In this document: one piece after another, positions 1 to 6,877 of the stretch
Layout of the letters: every line of letters starts with the position of its first letter
Position numbering within the stretch: the stretch's first letter is position 1
NCBI GenBank assembly: GCA_023485185.1
Contig: JAMCZP010000125.1
Coordinates: 1 to 11,949 of the forward strand
Direction: 5' to 3'
Length of the DNA stretch: 11,949 nt
Source of the DNA: Gammaproteobacteria bacterium
Lineage (GTDB): Bacteria > Pseudomonadota > Gammaproteobacteria > Pseudomonadales > Halomonadaceae
Program-made: the position numbers and the translations under genes
The notes under the pieces: generated by a model
Told to the model about the DNA's origin: nothing
Databases searched by the model: none
What the model saw: only the letters and a program-made list of their open reading frames with translations

Positions 1-176
1 AGCGTGAGCTGCATATCGGCAATTTGGATCACTACCATGTCGGCCTGGGTCGCGAGCTGTTTGGTGGCTTCCGCCATTTGGCTATGCGCGGTGAGGAAGG
101 CGCAGGGGTGTTTGGTGGTTTTGAAGCCGATGACCTTGCCCGCCAGCAGGGGCAAATCTCTCAAGAGGACGCCTGA
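1..176 (+). CDS. edd: 6-phosphogluconate dehydratase, C-terminal fragment
   Basis: This is the last 57 codons of a gene that begins left of the window; it is read from base 3 and ends at TGA 174-176. The enzyme dehydrates 6-phosphogluconate to 2-keto-3-deoxy-6-phosphogluconate (KDPG), the first ED-specific step, in the cytoplasm. The tail contains HIGNLDHYHVGLGRELF, followed by a stretch resembling the end of Edd proteins (GRELF.GFR.....EEGA). The [4Fe-4S] and substrate-binding parts lie outside the window. Its stop overlaps the start of glucokinase (TGATG), so the two are very probably co-transcribed and translationally coupled. The other ED enzymes sit on the opposite strand at the right of the window, which supports the call. 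Dihydroxy-acid dehydratase (IlvD) is the related alternative, but the tail and the glk neighbour favour Edd. Confidence 0.85.
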   Translation, partial: RELHIGNLDHYHVGLGRELFGGFRHLAMRGEEGAGVFGGFEADDLARQQGQISQEDA

Positions 177-1141
177 TGCGACCGGCGTTAATCGGTGACA
201 TCGGCGGCACTAACGCACGTTTAGCGCTGGTGTCGCCCGGTGACGTAATGCCTCACGATATTTTGAACCTGCCCTGCGCCGACTACCCCGGCGTGGTGGA
301 AGCAGTGAAAGACTACCTGGAGCGCGTCGGCGCGACGGGCGATAAAGCACCACAAGAAGCCTGTTTGGCTTTCGCCTGCCCGGTACATGCCGAGCGGGTC
401 AAGATGACCAACAATCACTGGGACTTTATGAAGAGCGATGTGCAGCAGGCGCTGAATCTCTCGTTGTTTAAAGTCATCAATGATTTTACCGCCCAGGCAT
501 TGGGTGTTCCCCATGTAGCCACCAGTGATCTTGTGGAAATCCAGCCCGGCAAGAGCCAGGCCCATGCGACGCGTTTAGTTATTGGCCCCGGCACCGGACT
601 TGGCGTTGCCGGGGTATTTCCGGGCCAGCACGCCTGGATTCCGCTGCCTACCGAGGGTGGGCATGTCACCTTCGCGCCCACCGACGAAACCGAATGGGCG
701 ATTGCCACTATTTTCAAACAGCGTCACTCAAGAATTAGCGTTGAGCGCGTCTTATGCGGCCAGGGATTATTAGAGCTCTATCAGGCTTACTGCACGCTGG
801 CAACAGTTGAGCCTCGCTGCGCTAGCCCGGCAGATGTCACCGCGGCTGCCAACCAAGGTGATGAAAACGCTACCGCGGCGCTACTGCGCTTTCTAAAAAT
901 TCTTGGCGATGTGTGCGGCGACGCCACCTTAACCATGGGCGCCCGTGGTGGCGTTTATCTATGCGGCGGTATCCTTCCACGCCTGCTGGACTGGATACCC
1001 AAGAGCGATCTACGCGCGGCATTTATCAATAAAGGCCGCATGGGCACCTACAATTCAGACATTCCTATTTGGGTAGTGACCGCCCCCTGGACAGGCCTGC
1101 TGGGCGCCGCCGAAGCGCTACATAACGAAGAAGTGTTTTAA
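176..1141 (+). CDS. glk: Glucokinase
   Basis: ATP-dependent phosphorylation of glucose to glucose-6-phosphate in the cytoplasm, supplying Zwf. The protein has 321 residues, the usual length of the bacterial Glk (non-ROK) family. Visible motifs are the N-terminal phosphate loop GDIGGTNARLAL (residues 7-18), the catalytic base in INDFTAQALG (Asp103), the ATP-site glycine run GPGTGLGVAG (137-146), and the glucose-contact block PTEGGHVTFAP with Glu160 and His163, plus Glu190. The GGVYLCGGI adenosine motif is at 258-266, and the C-terminal GRMGTYNSDIPIWVV is typical of the family. The ATG overlaps the edd stop, with AGAGGA (164-169) as ribosome-binding site inside edd. The fructokinase-like gene follows after 29 bases. 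No defects are visible. Confidence 0.95.
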   Translation: MRPALIGDIGGTNARLALVSPGDVMPHDILNLPCADYPGVVEAVKDYLERVGATGDKAPQEACLAFACPVHAERVKMTNNHWDFMKSDVQQALNLSLFKVINDFTAQALGVPHVATSDLVEIQPGKSQAHATRLVIGPGTGLGVAGVFPGQHAWIPLPTEGGHVTFAPTDETEWAIATIFKQRHSRISVERVLCGQGLLELYQAYCTLATVEPRCASPADVTAAANQGDENATAALLRFLKILGDVCGDATLTMGARGGVYLCGGILPRLLDWIPKSDLRAAFINKGRMGTYNSDIPIWVVTAPWTGLLGAAEALHNEEVF

Positions 1142-1170
1142 TAAATATCTATAAAAAAAAGGAGACACTG

Positions 1171-2124
1171 ATGACCCCAGTCATCGCTTTTGGGGAAGCC
1201 CTGGTTGATATGCTGTCTAGTCGCTTGGGCACAGCAACCGAAGCCCAGGAAACCTTTACCCCCTACGCGGGCGGCGCACCAGCAAACGTTGCGGTTGCCT
1301 GCGCGCGCCTGGGCGTGCCTAGCCAATTTCTAGGCATGGTGGGTGATGACACGTTCGGGCATTTTTTGGTGCGTGAACTCAATAGCCATGGCGTAGACAC
1401 CAGCGGCGTCTTATTCACTAAACAATCACGTACTGCGCTCGCCTTCGTTTCCCGGGATGAAACTGGCGAGCGCACCTTTGACTTTTATCGCCCACCCGCC
1501 GCTGACCTGCTTTATCGACTTGAGCATTTGCCCCAAGGCGTGTTCGAAAACCCGGCCATTCTCCACTTATGCAGTAACAGCCTGACAGATCCAGACATCG
1601 CCGACGTTACCTTAGCCATGGAGACTATGGCTAAGCGTGCTGGCTGTTTAGTCAGTGTTGATGCCAACCTTCGCCATAACCTTTGGCCGGAGGGTGCTGC
1701 CGATATAAGTTTAGTGACGCAGATGCTCGACGGTGCAGAGCTACTCAAGCTTTCCCTGGAAGAGCTCGACTATTTACGTGCCGATCACCCTTCAGAGGCA
1801 TGGCTTGCCGAACGTTTGGCGGCAGGTGTTAAAGTGATTTTGATTACCGATGGGCCTAACGAGGTTGTGTTAAAAGGCATTGGAATAGATCAGCGCATTA
1901 CACCTCCCAACGTTGACGCCGTAGATACTACAGCAGGGGGAGATGCTTTTATTGGCGGTCTACTGGCCGAGCTATCGGCACGGGGTATCGATAACAACTG
2001 GCAAAGCGATACCGATTTTCTCTACCGTGCAGTAGAGACCGCCTGCCGTTGCGGCGCCCATGCCGTCACTCGTCCTGGGGCCTACGCGGCCCTACCGACA
2101 CGTGCGGACATTGCTTTTAGGTAG
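1171..2124 (+). CDS. PfkB-family sugar kinase, probable fructokinase
   Basis: Cytoplasmic ATP-dependent sugar kinase of the PfkB/ribokinase fold, 317 residues. The N-terminal signature AGGAPANVAVACARLG (33-48) and the MVGDDTFG block (56-63) are of the kind found in fructokinases. VDANLRHNLWP (163-173) and LKLSLEEL (192-199) are the mid-protein fructokinase motifs, and ITDGPNEVVLKG (225-236) precedes the ATP site. The catalytic loop reads DTTAGGDAF (252-260), with Asp258 as expected base. The anion-hole residues are Ala-Gly-Gly-Asp rather than the common Gly-Ala-Gly-Asp. A strong ribosome-binding site (AAGGAG, 1159-1164) precedes the ATG. It lies in the glk unit and is followed by a terminator, so it is the probable last gene of an edd-glk-kinase operon. 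2-Keto-3-deoxygluconate kinase is the main alternative, but the N-terminal GGAPANVA motif favours fructose. Confidence 0.85.
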   Translation: MTPVIAFGEALVDMLSSRLGTATEAQETFTPYAGGAPANVAVACARLGVPSQFLGMVGDDTFGHFLVRELNSHGVDTSGVLFTKQSRTALAFVSRDETGERTFDFYRPPAADLLYRLEHLPQGVFENPAILHLCSNSLTDPDIADVTLAMETMAKRAGCLVSVDANLRHNLWPEGAADISLVTQMLDGAELLKLSLEELDYLRADHPSEAWLAERLAAGVKVILITDGPNEVVLKGIGIDQRITPPNVDAVDTTAGGDAFIGGLLAELSARGIDNNWQSDTDFLYRAVETACRCGAHAVTRPGAYAALPTRADIAFR

Positions 2125-2154
2125 CAATACAGCACCCTTCCATGAGCCCCACAT

Positions 2155-2190
2155 GCAAAATAGCGCGCCTGCACCAGCGCGCTATTTTGC
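2155..2190 (+). terminator. Rho-independent terminator after the glk/fructokinase unit
   Basis: A perfect 14-bp inverted repeat: GCAAAATAGCGCGC (2155-2168) and GCGCGCTATTTTGC (2177-2190), separated by an 8-base loop. The stem has a GC-rich core flanked by an A run on the left and a T run on the right, which can work in either direction. It starts 30 bases after the kinase stop and separates the left operon from the dgoR promoter region. Confidence 0.85.
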
Positions 2191-2213
2191 GTTCAAAGCT
2201 TTGCAATAATACG

Positions 2214-2240
2214 TTCAAAACCAGTACTTAAGTCTATATT
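2214..2240 (+). promoter_or_regulatory. Candidate promoter of the galactonate operon
   Basis: TATATT at 2235-2240 is a good -10 hexamer. A weak -35-like TTCAAA lies 15 bases upstream (2214-2219). The start of transcription would fall near 2247, putting the palindrome at 2253-2269 just downstream, a usual place for a repressor site. An alternative is TTGCTT (2244-2249) with a poor -10 around 2267. The element is assigned by eye only. Confidence 0.35.
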
Positions 2241-2252
2241 AGCTTGCTTGTT

Positions 2253-2269
2253 TAAATGTCAGACATTTA
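2253..2269. promoter_or_regulatory. Palindromic operator, probable binding site of the adjacent GntR/FadR regulator
   Basis: TAAATGTCAGACATTTA is a perfect palindrome around one central base, 40 bp upstream of the regulator's ATG. Its core TGTC-A-GACA fits the consensus reported for FadR-subfamily GntR regulators (GTM, 0-1 base, KAC). Thirteen bases of it (AAATGTCAGACAT) recur in front of the symporter gene at 8547-8559. This suggests autoregulation and joint control by the product of the gene starting at 2309. Confidence 0.75.
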
Positions 2270-2308
2270 CTAGACTACGCTCAACGATAAGCTAATAAGA
2301 GAAGCTCA

Positions 2309-3028
2309 ATGAGCCTGGACACGCTTCCATCCCATCAAGGTGGTGCAGGTAACTTAGCGCGATTACTCGCTCAAGCACTACTAGCAGGCCACTGGCAACC
2401 GGGCGATATTTTTCCTCGCGAGTTAGATATTGGCAGCCACTTTGCCGTTAGCCGTAACCAAGTGCGCAATGCGCTTACCAGCCTCACTGCCGCCGGATTA
2501 CTTGAGCGGGTGGCTGGTCGCGGTACGCTGGTTCGTGAAATGGGTGATTGGCATTTGCTAGACCCGCTAATGAGCGAATGGATGAGCGGCTTGATCAACC
2601 TTGACCCTCAATTGGTACGAGCTATTTATGCTTTTCGATACTCTGCTGAGCCCGTCGTGGCCGGGTTAGCTGCCCAGGCAGCGGAGGCTGAGGATCTACA
2701 GCGCTTAGAAATAGCGTTTGAAGGGATGACACAAACCGCGGGCAATATTGAGACCCGCGCCGAGCATGCCGAATACGATGTAGCTTTTCACGATGCCACT
2801 TACCGGGCAAGCCATAATTTAGTCTGGCGCCAAATGGGGCATCTACTGCGCCCATCCATTATGGCGCTTATTCACCGTTCACAGCATCGCACGGACACGC
2901 TAGACGACAGTTTAGCGCGCCATCGCCAAGTGCTTGATGCCATCCGTAGTCGAGATGCCAGCAGCGCAGAAAAAGCCGCTAGAGAAGTTTTGCGACGCAC
3001 TGCTATCGATCTTGGCATCGTTAATTAA
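2309..3028 (+). CDS. dgoR: GntR-family (FadR subfamily, FCD) regulator, DgoR-like
   Basis: Probable repressor of galactonate catabolism, 239 residues, the usual FadR-subfamily length. Residues 12-75 form the winged helix-turn-helix, with FPRELDIGSHFAVSRNQVR (35-53) followed by ALTSLTAAGLLERVAGRGTLV (55-75). The linker WHLLDPLMSEWM (81-92) is a pattern I associate with sugar-acid regulators of the DgoR type. The C-terminal FCD domain carries putative metal ligands Asp157 and His161 (YDVAFHDATYRASHN) and His205 (LARHRQVLDAI), with His178 or His189 as a possible further ligand. In this family the ligand is usually an organic or sugar acid; galactonate or its lactone is inferred from the operon. 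The ribosome-binding site is modest (AGAGAAG). dgoD starts 14 bases after the stop. A palindromic operator lies upstream. Confidence 0.85.
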   Translation: MSLDTLPSHQGGAGNLARLLAQALLAGHWQPGDIFPRELDIGSHFAVSRNQVRNALTSLTAAGLLERVAGRGTLVREMGDWHLLDPLMSEWMSGLINLDPQLVRAIYAFRYSAEPVVAGLAAQAAEAEDLQRLEIAFEGMTQTAGNIETRAEHAEYDVAFHDATYRASHNLVWRQMGHLLRPSIMALIHRSQHRTDTLDDSLARHRQVLDAIRSRDASSAEKAAREVLRRTAIDLGIVN

Positions 3029-3042
3029 CAAGGATTGGATAA

Positions 3043-4191
3043 ATGAAAATTACCAAACTCAAGACCTGGCAAGTCCCCCCACGCTGGCTGTTTCTCAAAA
3101 TCGAAACTGATGAAGGCTGCTATGGCTGGGGTGAGCCGGTAGTTGAGGGCCGCGCCGCGACCGTTGAAGCCGCCGTGCACGAGCTTTCCGATTACTTGAT
3201 CGGTCAGGATCCGCATCGTATTGAGCACCTCTGGAACATGATGTATCGCGCCGGCTTTTATCGTGGCGGGCCGATTTTGATGAGCGCCATTGCTGGGATT
3301 GACCAGGCGTTATGGGATCTTAAAGGTCGCGATCTGGGTGTGCCCGTTCACCAACTATTAGGCGGTGCCGTGCGCGACAAGATGCGCATGTACGCATGGA
3401 CCGGCGGCGACCGGCCAAGCGATGTGGGCGCTGGCGCGAAAGCGCTGGTCGAGAAAGGCTTTACTGCCTTCAAAATGAACGGCACCCCCGAAATGCAGAT
3501 CGTTGACTCTCATCGCAAGGTCGATGAAGCCGTGGCTCGCGTTGCTGAAGCCCGCGACGCCGTTGGTCCTGATGTCGGTATTGGTATCGACTTCCATGGC
3601 CGCGTACATCGCCCCATGGCCAAAGCGCTGCTGCGTGAGCTTGAACCCTTCCACCCGATGTTTGTGGAAGAACCGGTTGCCCCAGAGCACCTACCCTGCT
3701 TGAAAGATATCGCAGGCGGCCTGGGCTACCCGTTGGCGACTGGCGAGCGTTTGCATACGCGCTTTCAGTTCCGCGACCTGCTGGCCGATGGCATGATCGA
3801 TATTATCCAGCCGGATATTTCCCACTGCGGCGGCATCAGCGAAGGCCTCAAAATTGCCGCTCTGGCATCGGCTTACGATGTCGCTCTGGCGCCCCACTGC
3901 CCGCTTGGCCCGCTGACCCTGGCCGCGTCGCTGCAGTTGGATGCGGTAAGTCACAACGCCTTCATTCAAGAGCAGAGTATCGGGATTCACTATAACCAGG
4001 GCAACGATGTCCTCGACTATCTCGTCGATAAATCCGCTCTCGCCATTGAAGATGGCTTCTGTGCCATTCCTCAAGGTCCGGGCCTTGGCGTTGAGATCAA
4101 TGAAGCATTCGTTGAAGAGCGCGCTAAAGTGGGCCACCGCTGGCGCAACCCGGTCTGGACCCATGAAGATGGCTCTATTGCGGAGTGGTAA
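3043..4191 (+). CDS. dgoD: D-galactonate dehydratase
   Basis: Enolase-superfamily (mandelate racemase subgroup) enzyme that dehydrates D-galactonate to 2-keto-3-deoxygalactonate in the cytoplasm. It has 382 residues, the same length as I recall for E. coli DgoD. The Mg2+ ligands fall at the DgoD positions: Asp183 (GIDFHG), Glu209 (FVEEP) and Glu235 (ATGERL). The catalytic His185 and His285 (LAPHCPLGP) are also present. The N-terminal capping domain (about 1-115) includes [12 protein letters not shown] and [20 protein letters not shown], also typical of DgoD. AAGGA precedes the start, and dgoK begins 3 bases after the stop. Codon choice looks richer in GC-ending codons than in its neighbours, judged by eye. 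Other sugar-acid dehydratases of the superfamily are possible, but residue placement and operon agree on galactonate. Confidence 0.95.
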   Translation: MKITKLKTWQVPPRWLFLKIETDEGCYGWGEPVVEGRAATVEAAVHELSDYLIGQDPHRIEHLWNMMYRAGFYRGGPILMSAIAGIDQALWDLKGRDLGVPVHQLLGGAVRDKMRMYAWTGGDRPSDVGAGAKALVEKGFTAFKMNGTPEMQIVDSHRKVDEAVARVAEARDAVGPDVGIGIDFHGRVHRPMAKALLRELEPFHPMFVEEPVAPEHLPCLKDIAGGLGYPLATGERLHTRFQFRDLLADGMIDIIQPDISHCGGISEGLKIAALASAYDVALAPHCPLGPLTLAASLQLDAVSHNAFIQEQSIGIHYNQGNDVLDYLVDKSALAIEDGFCAIPQGPGLGVEINEAFVEERAKVGHRWRNPVWTHEDGSIAEW

Positions 4192-4194
4192 GCC

Positions 4195-5184
4195 ATGAAA
4201 TCGACCGTGATAAATGAAGCGCCTAACTCAGCGGCTCAGCTGGCATGGGTTGCCGTGGACTGGGGCTCTAGTAACCTGCGTGCCTGGGGATTGGATAAAC
4301 ACGATAACGTTATTGCTCAAGCCAGCAGCGATAAGGGCATGCTATCGCTTAATCCTAAACAGTACGAAGCCGAGCTGCTGCGGCTAGTTGGAGACTGGTT
4401 ACCCGCTACTGGTCAGATCAGTGTCATGGTGTGCGGTATGGCAGGGGCCCGACAGGGCTGGCTAGAAGCCGCCTATTTGCCGGTTCCTACACAACTTGAT
4501 CAACTCAGCCAAGGCGCCGTAAAGCCTGCGCTTACGAGTCATCAGCTGCGTGTTTATCTGCTGCCTGGGTTAAGCCAAACGCGCAGCCCCGCTAGCCACT
4601 TCGATGTTATGCGCGGTGAAGAGACGCAACTGGCGGGCTTGGTCGCCGCCGATACGGCTAACTTTTCTAGCTTGGCTTGCCTGCCTGGCACCCATGCCAA
4701 GTGGGCAACGCTTGAAACCGGGGCAGTCACCCATTTTGCGACCTATCTCACCGGAGAGCTATACCAACTACTGGCAAATCAATCGGTGCTCAAGCATTCA
4801 GTGGTCAACGATGACCTAAACGACTCCGCCTGCCGGGATGCTTTTACATCGGCAGTAAATGAAATTAACGAAGCGCCTGAAACTTTTAGCAACCGTCTAT
4901 TTGGCTTACGTGCTCAAGACTTACTGGATGGCCGTCTACCTTCCGGTCAGGCACGCGGTGCGGTGCTTGCCGCGCGGCTTTCAGGGCTCACCATCGGCCT
5001 GGAGCTTGCTGATGCGTGCAAAAACCACGCTACGAATAAGCCCATCACTTTAATTGGCAATAAAGCGCTTTGCCATCGCTACCAATTAGCGTTGAACTCG
5101 ATTGGCTTTCAGGCGCAGCAAGTGGATGGTGATGCGGCTGTGCTGGCCGGTCTTCGGCTCGCCTACCAAGCGCTTAAGGCTTAA
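4195..5184 (+). CDS. dgoK: 2-dehydro-3-deoxygalactonokinase
   Basis: Phosphorylates 2-keto-3-deoxygalactonate with ATP to KDPGal, the second step of galactonate breakdown, in the cytoplasm. The protein has 329 residues, somewhat longer than the roughly 290 of the E. coli protein, with about 15 extra residues before the first motif. The nucleotide-binding motif AVDWGSSNLRAW (20-31) opens the conserved part. Other DgoK blocks follow: VCGMAGARQGW, FDVMRGEETQLAGLVA, CLPGTHAKWATL, and TYLTGELYQLL. The C-terminal part has LIGNKALCHRYQLAL and DGDAAVLAGL. It begins 3 bases after the dgoD stop, so translational coupling is likely; no independent ribosome-binding site stands out. The dgoA ATG follows after 30 bases. 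Confidence 0.93.
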   Translation: MKSTVINEAPNSAAQLAWVAVDWGSSNLRAWGLDKHDNVIAQASSDKGMLSLNPKQYEAELLRLVGDWLPATGQISVMVCGMAGARQGWLEAAYLPVPTQLDQLSQGAVKPALTSHQLRVYLLPGLSQTRSPASHFDVMRGEETQLAGLVAADTANFSSLACLPGTHAKWATLETGAVTHFATYLTGELYQLLANQSVLKHSVVNDDLNDSACRDAFTSAVNEINEAPETFSNRLFGLRAQDLLDGRLPSGQARGAVLAARLSGLTIGLELADACKNHATNKPITLIGNKALCHRYQLALNSIGFQAQQVDGDAAVLAGLRLAYQALKA

Positions 5185-5214
5185 TACTGCGACCCTTGTA
5201 TGGAGAATTATCCT

Positions 5215-5820
5215 ATGACGCTGCCTCTGATCGGTATTTTACGCGGTGTGACACCTGATGAAGTGATTGATATAGCCGAGGCAGTGCTCTCTTCCGGCAT
5301 TAGCCAAATTGAAGTACCACTTAACTCCCCAAAACCACTGGAAAGCATTCGCCGCCTAGTGGACACTTTTGGCGAGCGTGCGGTGATTGGAGCAGGCACG
5401 GTACTCACGCCCGCTCAGGTGCGCGATGTCTACGCCGCCGGGGGACGCTTAATCGTTTCGCCTAACTGTCGGCCAGCGGTGATTGAAGAAACGCACAAGC
5501 TTGGAATGGCGAGTTGGCCGGGTATAGTGACGCCTTCAGAAGCCTTCGATGCACTTGATGCTGGCGCCACCGGGCTTAAGCTTTTTCCTGCGGTACAGGT
5601 CGGTTTAGAAGGTATGAAAGCGGTACGTGCGGTACTGCCTAGTGGGACACTTTTATATGCCGTAGGCGGCGTAGGTGTCGTTAACTTTGCTGAGTGGCGT
5701 GCCGCTGGTATCGATGGCGCTGGGCTTGGCAGTGCACTCTATAAACCCGGACAAAACGCTTCTCAGGTAGCGAAACAAGCACAGGCATTGGTTGATGCCT
5801 GGGAAGCAGGAGAACAATAA
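5215..5820 (+). CDS. dgoA: 2-dehydro-3-deoxy-6-phosphogalactonate aldolase
   Basis: Class I aldolase of the KDPG/KHG family that splits KDPGal into pyruvate and glyceraldehyde-3-phosphate. I chose the ATG at 5215 (201 residues) because GGAGAA (5202-5207) sits 7 bases before it. An in-frame ATG at 5200 has no ribosome-binding site and overlaps this signal. The Schiff-base lysine is Lys122 in GATGLKLFPA. Arg10 (GILRG) and Glu33 (QIEVPLNSP) are the conserved partners, and GAGTVLTP and VSPNCRP complete the active site. The short N-terminus and the LNSP block match DgoA rather than Eda, whose equivalent at 8747-9409 reads EITLRT. The position after dgoD and dgoK fixes the substrate. Confidence 0.93.
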   Translation: MTLPLIGILRGVTPDEVIDIAEAVLSSGISQIEVPLNSPKPLESIRRLVDTFGERAVIGAGTVLTPAQVRDVYAAGGRLIVSPNCRPAVIEETHKLGMASWPGIVTPSEAFDALDAGATGLKLFPAVQVGLEGMKAVRAVLPSGTLLYAVGGVGVVNFAEWRAAGIDGAGLGSALYKPGQNASQVAKQAQALVDAWEAGEQ

Positions 5821-5835
5821 GGAGAGCCAATTACA

Positions 5836-6732
5836 ATGACTGCAGATATGAGTGTTTCAACGTGGCGGGCCGAATTAGCGATCGATTGCCGCTGCATGCT
5901 GGGCGAAGGCCCGCAGTGGGAGGCCAACAGCCAGCGCCTCTATTGGTGCAATATTCTCGAAAAACAGCTGCATTGGTTATGCCCCTCCAGCGGCGAAAGC
6001 GGACAGTATCCGCTTGATCATATGGTATCCCTCGCCGCACCGCTTGAAGGGGGCGGCCTGCTACTTGTTGGCGAGGATCGCTTAAGCCGTTTTGACCCGG
6101 TTAACAACGTTGTTGAAAGGTTCTGCGATTTCGAAACCGATAATCCGATCACCCGTAGCAACGACGCCCGGATTGATCGCCATGGCAGCCTGTGGCTTTC
6201 CTCCATGGGGAAAAAAGCCGAAAAAGGCGCTGGCAGCCTTTACCGTCTGCAGCGCGGTAAGCTCACTCTTTTACGCTCAGGTTTAACCATTCCCAATGCC
6301 ATCTGCTTTTCTGAAAATGGCGAGTTTGCATGGTTCACCGACACCGCTACCGGCGTGGTGATGCGCTGGGCGTTAGACAGCGACGGCTGGCCTCAAGGCG
6401 AACCAACGCCCTGGGCAGATTTTTCCAGTACCCAAGGCAACCCCGATGGCGCGGTTGTCGATAGCGAAGGCTGCCTATGGTTAGCACTTTGGGGAGCAGG
6501 ACAGGTCGTGCGTTTGAATCACAATGGCCAAATCATTGGTTGTGTGGAGCTGCCGGTCAGCCAGCCCTCCTGCCCGGCATTTGCTGGCCCTGAGCTTAAA
6601 TCGATGTATATCACTACGGCACAAGAAGGGTTTAGTGCTGAACAGCTAGCTCAAGAGCCTACTGCAGGCTCGCTTTATGTGGTCGAAACCGACATAGCAG
6701 GATTAGCCGAGCCATTGTTGCGCCTAGAGTAG
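5836..6732 (+). CDS. SMP-30/gluconolactonase-family sugar lactonase, probable galactonolactonase
   Basis: A 298-residue six-bladed beta-propeller lactonase of the SMP-30/gluconolactonase/LRE family. It would hydrolyse a sugar-1,4- or 1,5-lactone to the aldonate; galactonolactone to galactonate is inferred from the operon. The metal-binding residues can be placed: Glu24 (LGEGPQW), Asn154 (TIPNAICFS) and Asp204 (GNPDGAVVD). The substrate-side Asn109-Asp110 lies in SNDARIDRHGSLW. There is no signal peptide, so the enzyme is cytoplasmic. AAGGAGAG (5819-5826) precedes the ATG at 5836; another in-frame ATG at 5848 is possible but less well spaced. It is the last gene of the dgo operon. Arabinono- or gluconolactone cannot be excluded. 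Confidence 0.88.
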   Translation: MTADMSVSTWRAELAIDCRCMLGEGPQWEANSQRLYWCNILEKQLHWLCPSSGESGQYPLDHMVSLAAPLEGGGLLLVGEDRLSRFDPVNNVVERFCDFETDNPITRSNDARIDRHGSLWLSSMGKKAEKGAGSLYRLQRGKLTLLRSGLTIPNAICFSENGEFAWFTDTATGVVMRWALDSDGWPQGEPTPWADFSSTQGNPDGAVVDSEGCLWLALWGAGQVVRLNHNGQIIGCVELPVSQPSCPAFAGPELKSMYITTAQEGFSAEQLAQEPTAGSLYVVETDIAGLAEPLLRLE

Positions 6733-6763
6733 TTTTGTTGTCTCACTACCCCAAGCTGCCCCC

Positions 6764-6853
6764 TGTCATTGCGAGTGAAGCGAAGCAATCTCGAGGTATC
6801 TGCCACCGAAAGTTGAGATTGCCGTGTCGCTGCGCTCCTCGCAACGACACGGC
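6764..6853. repeat. Imperfect palindromic repeat between convergent genes
   Basis: The left arm (6764-6792) includes TGTCATTGCGAGTGAAGCGA and continues to CAATCTC. The right arm (6814-6850) begins GAGATTGC and ends CTCGCAACGACA, so the arms pair imperfectly over about 29 to 36 bases. Inside the right arm a strong hairpin forms: GCCGTGTCG (6821-6829) with CGACACGGC (6845-6853), extended by TGCG/CGCA around a 5-base loop. This ATTGCGAG...GCAATCTC type resembles intergenic repeats dispersed in many bacterial genomes. It ends 24 bases from the symporter stop and starts 31 bases after the lactonase stop. It may help end both transcripts, although no T tract follows. Confidence 0.7.
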
Positions 6854-6877
6854 CTCGTTCTCGATAATATTCCCAGC

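Noticed and set aside
3691..4164. Open frame of 157 codons on the - strand inside dgoD
   Set aside because: It is fully antisense to a gene whose catalytic residues are all placed; long antisense frames are common in GC-rich genes.
5200..5214. Upstream in-frame ATG that would add five residues to DgoA
   Set aside because: No ribosome-binding site precedes it, while GGAGAA at 5202-5207 is well spaced for the ATG at 5215, and DgoA proteins begin close to the GILRG motif.
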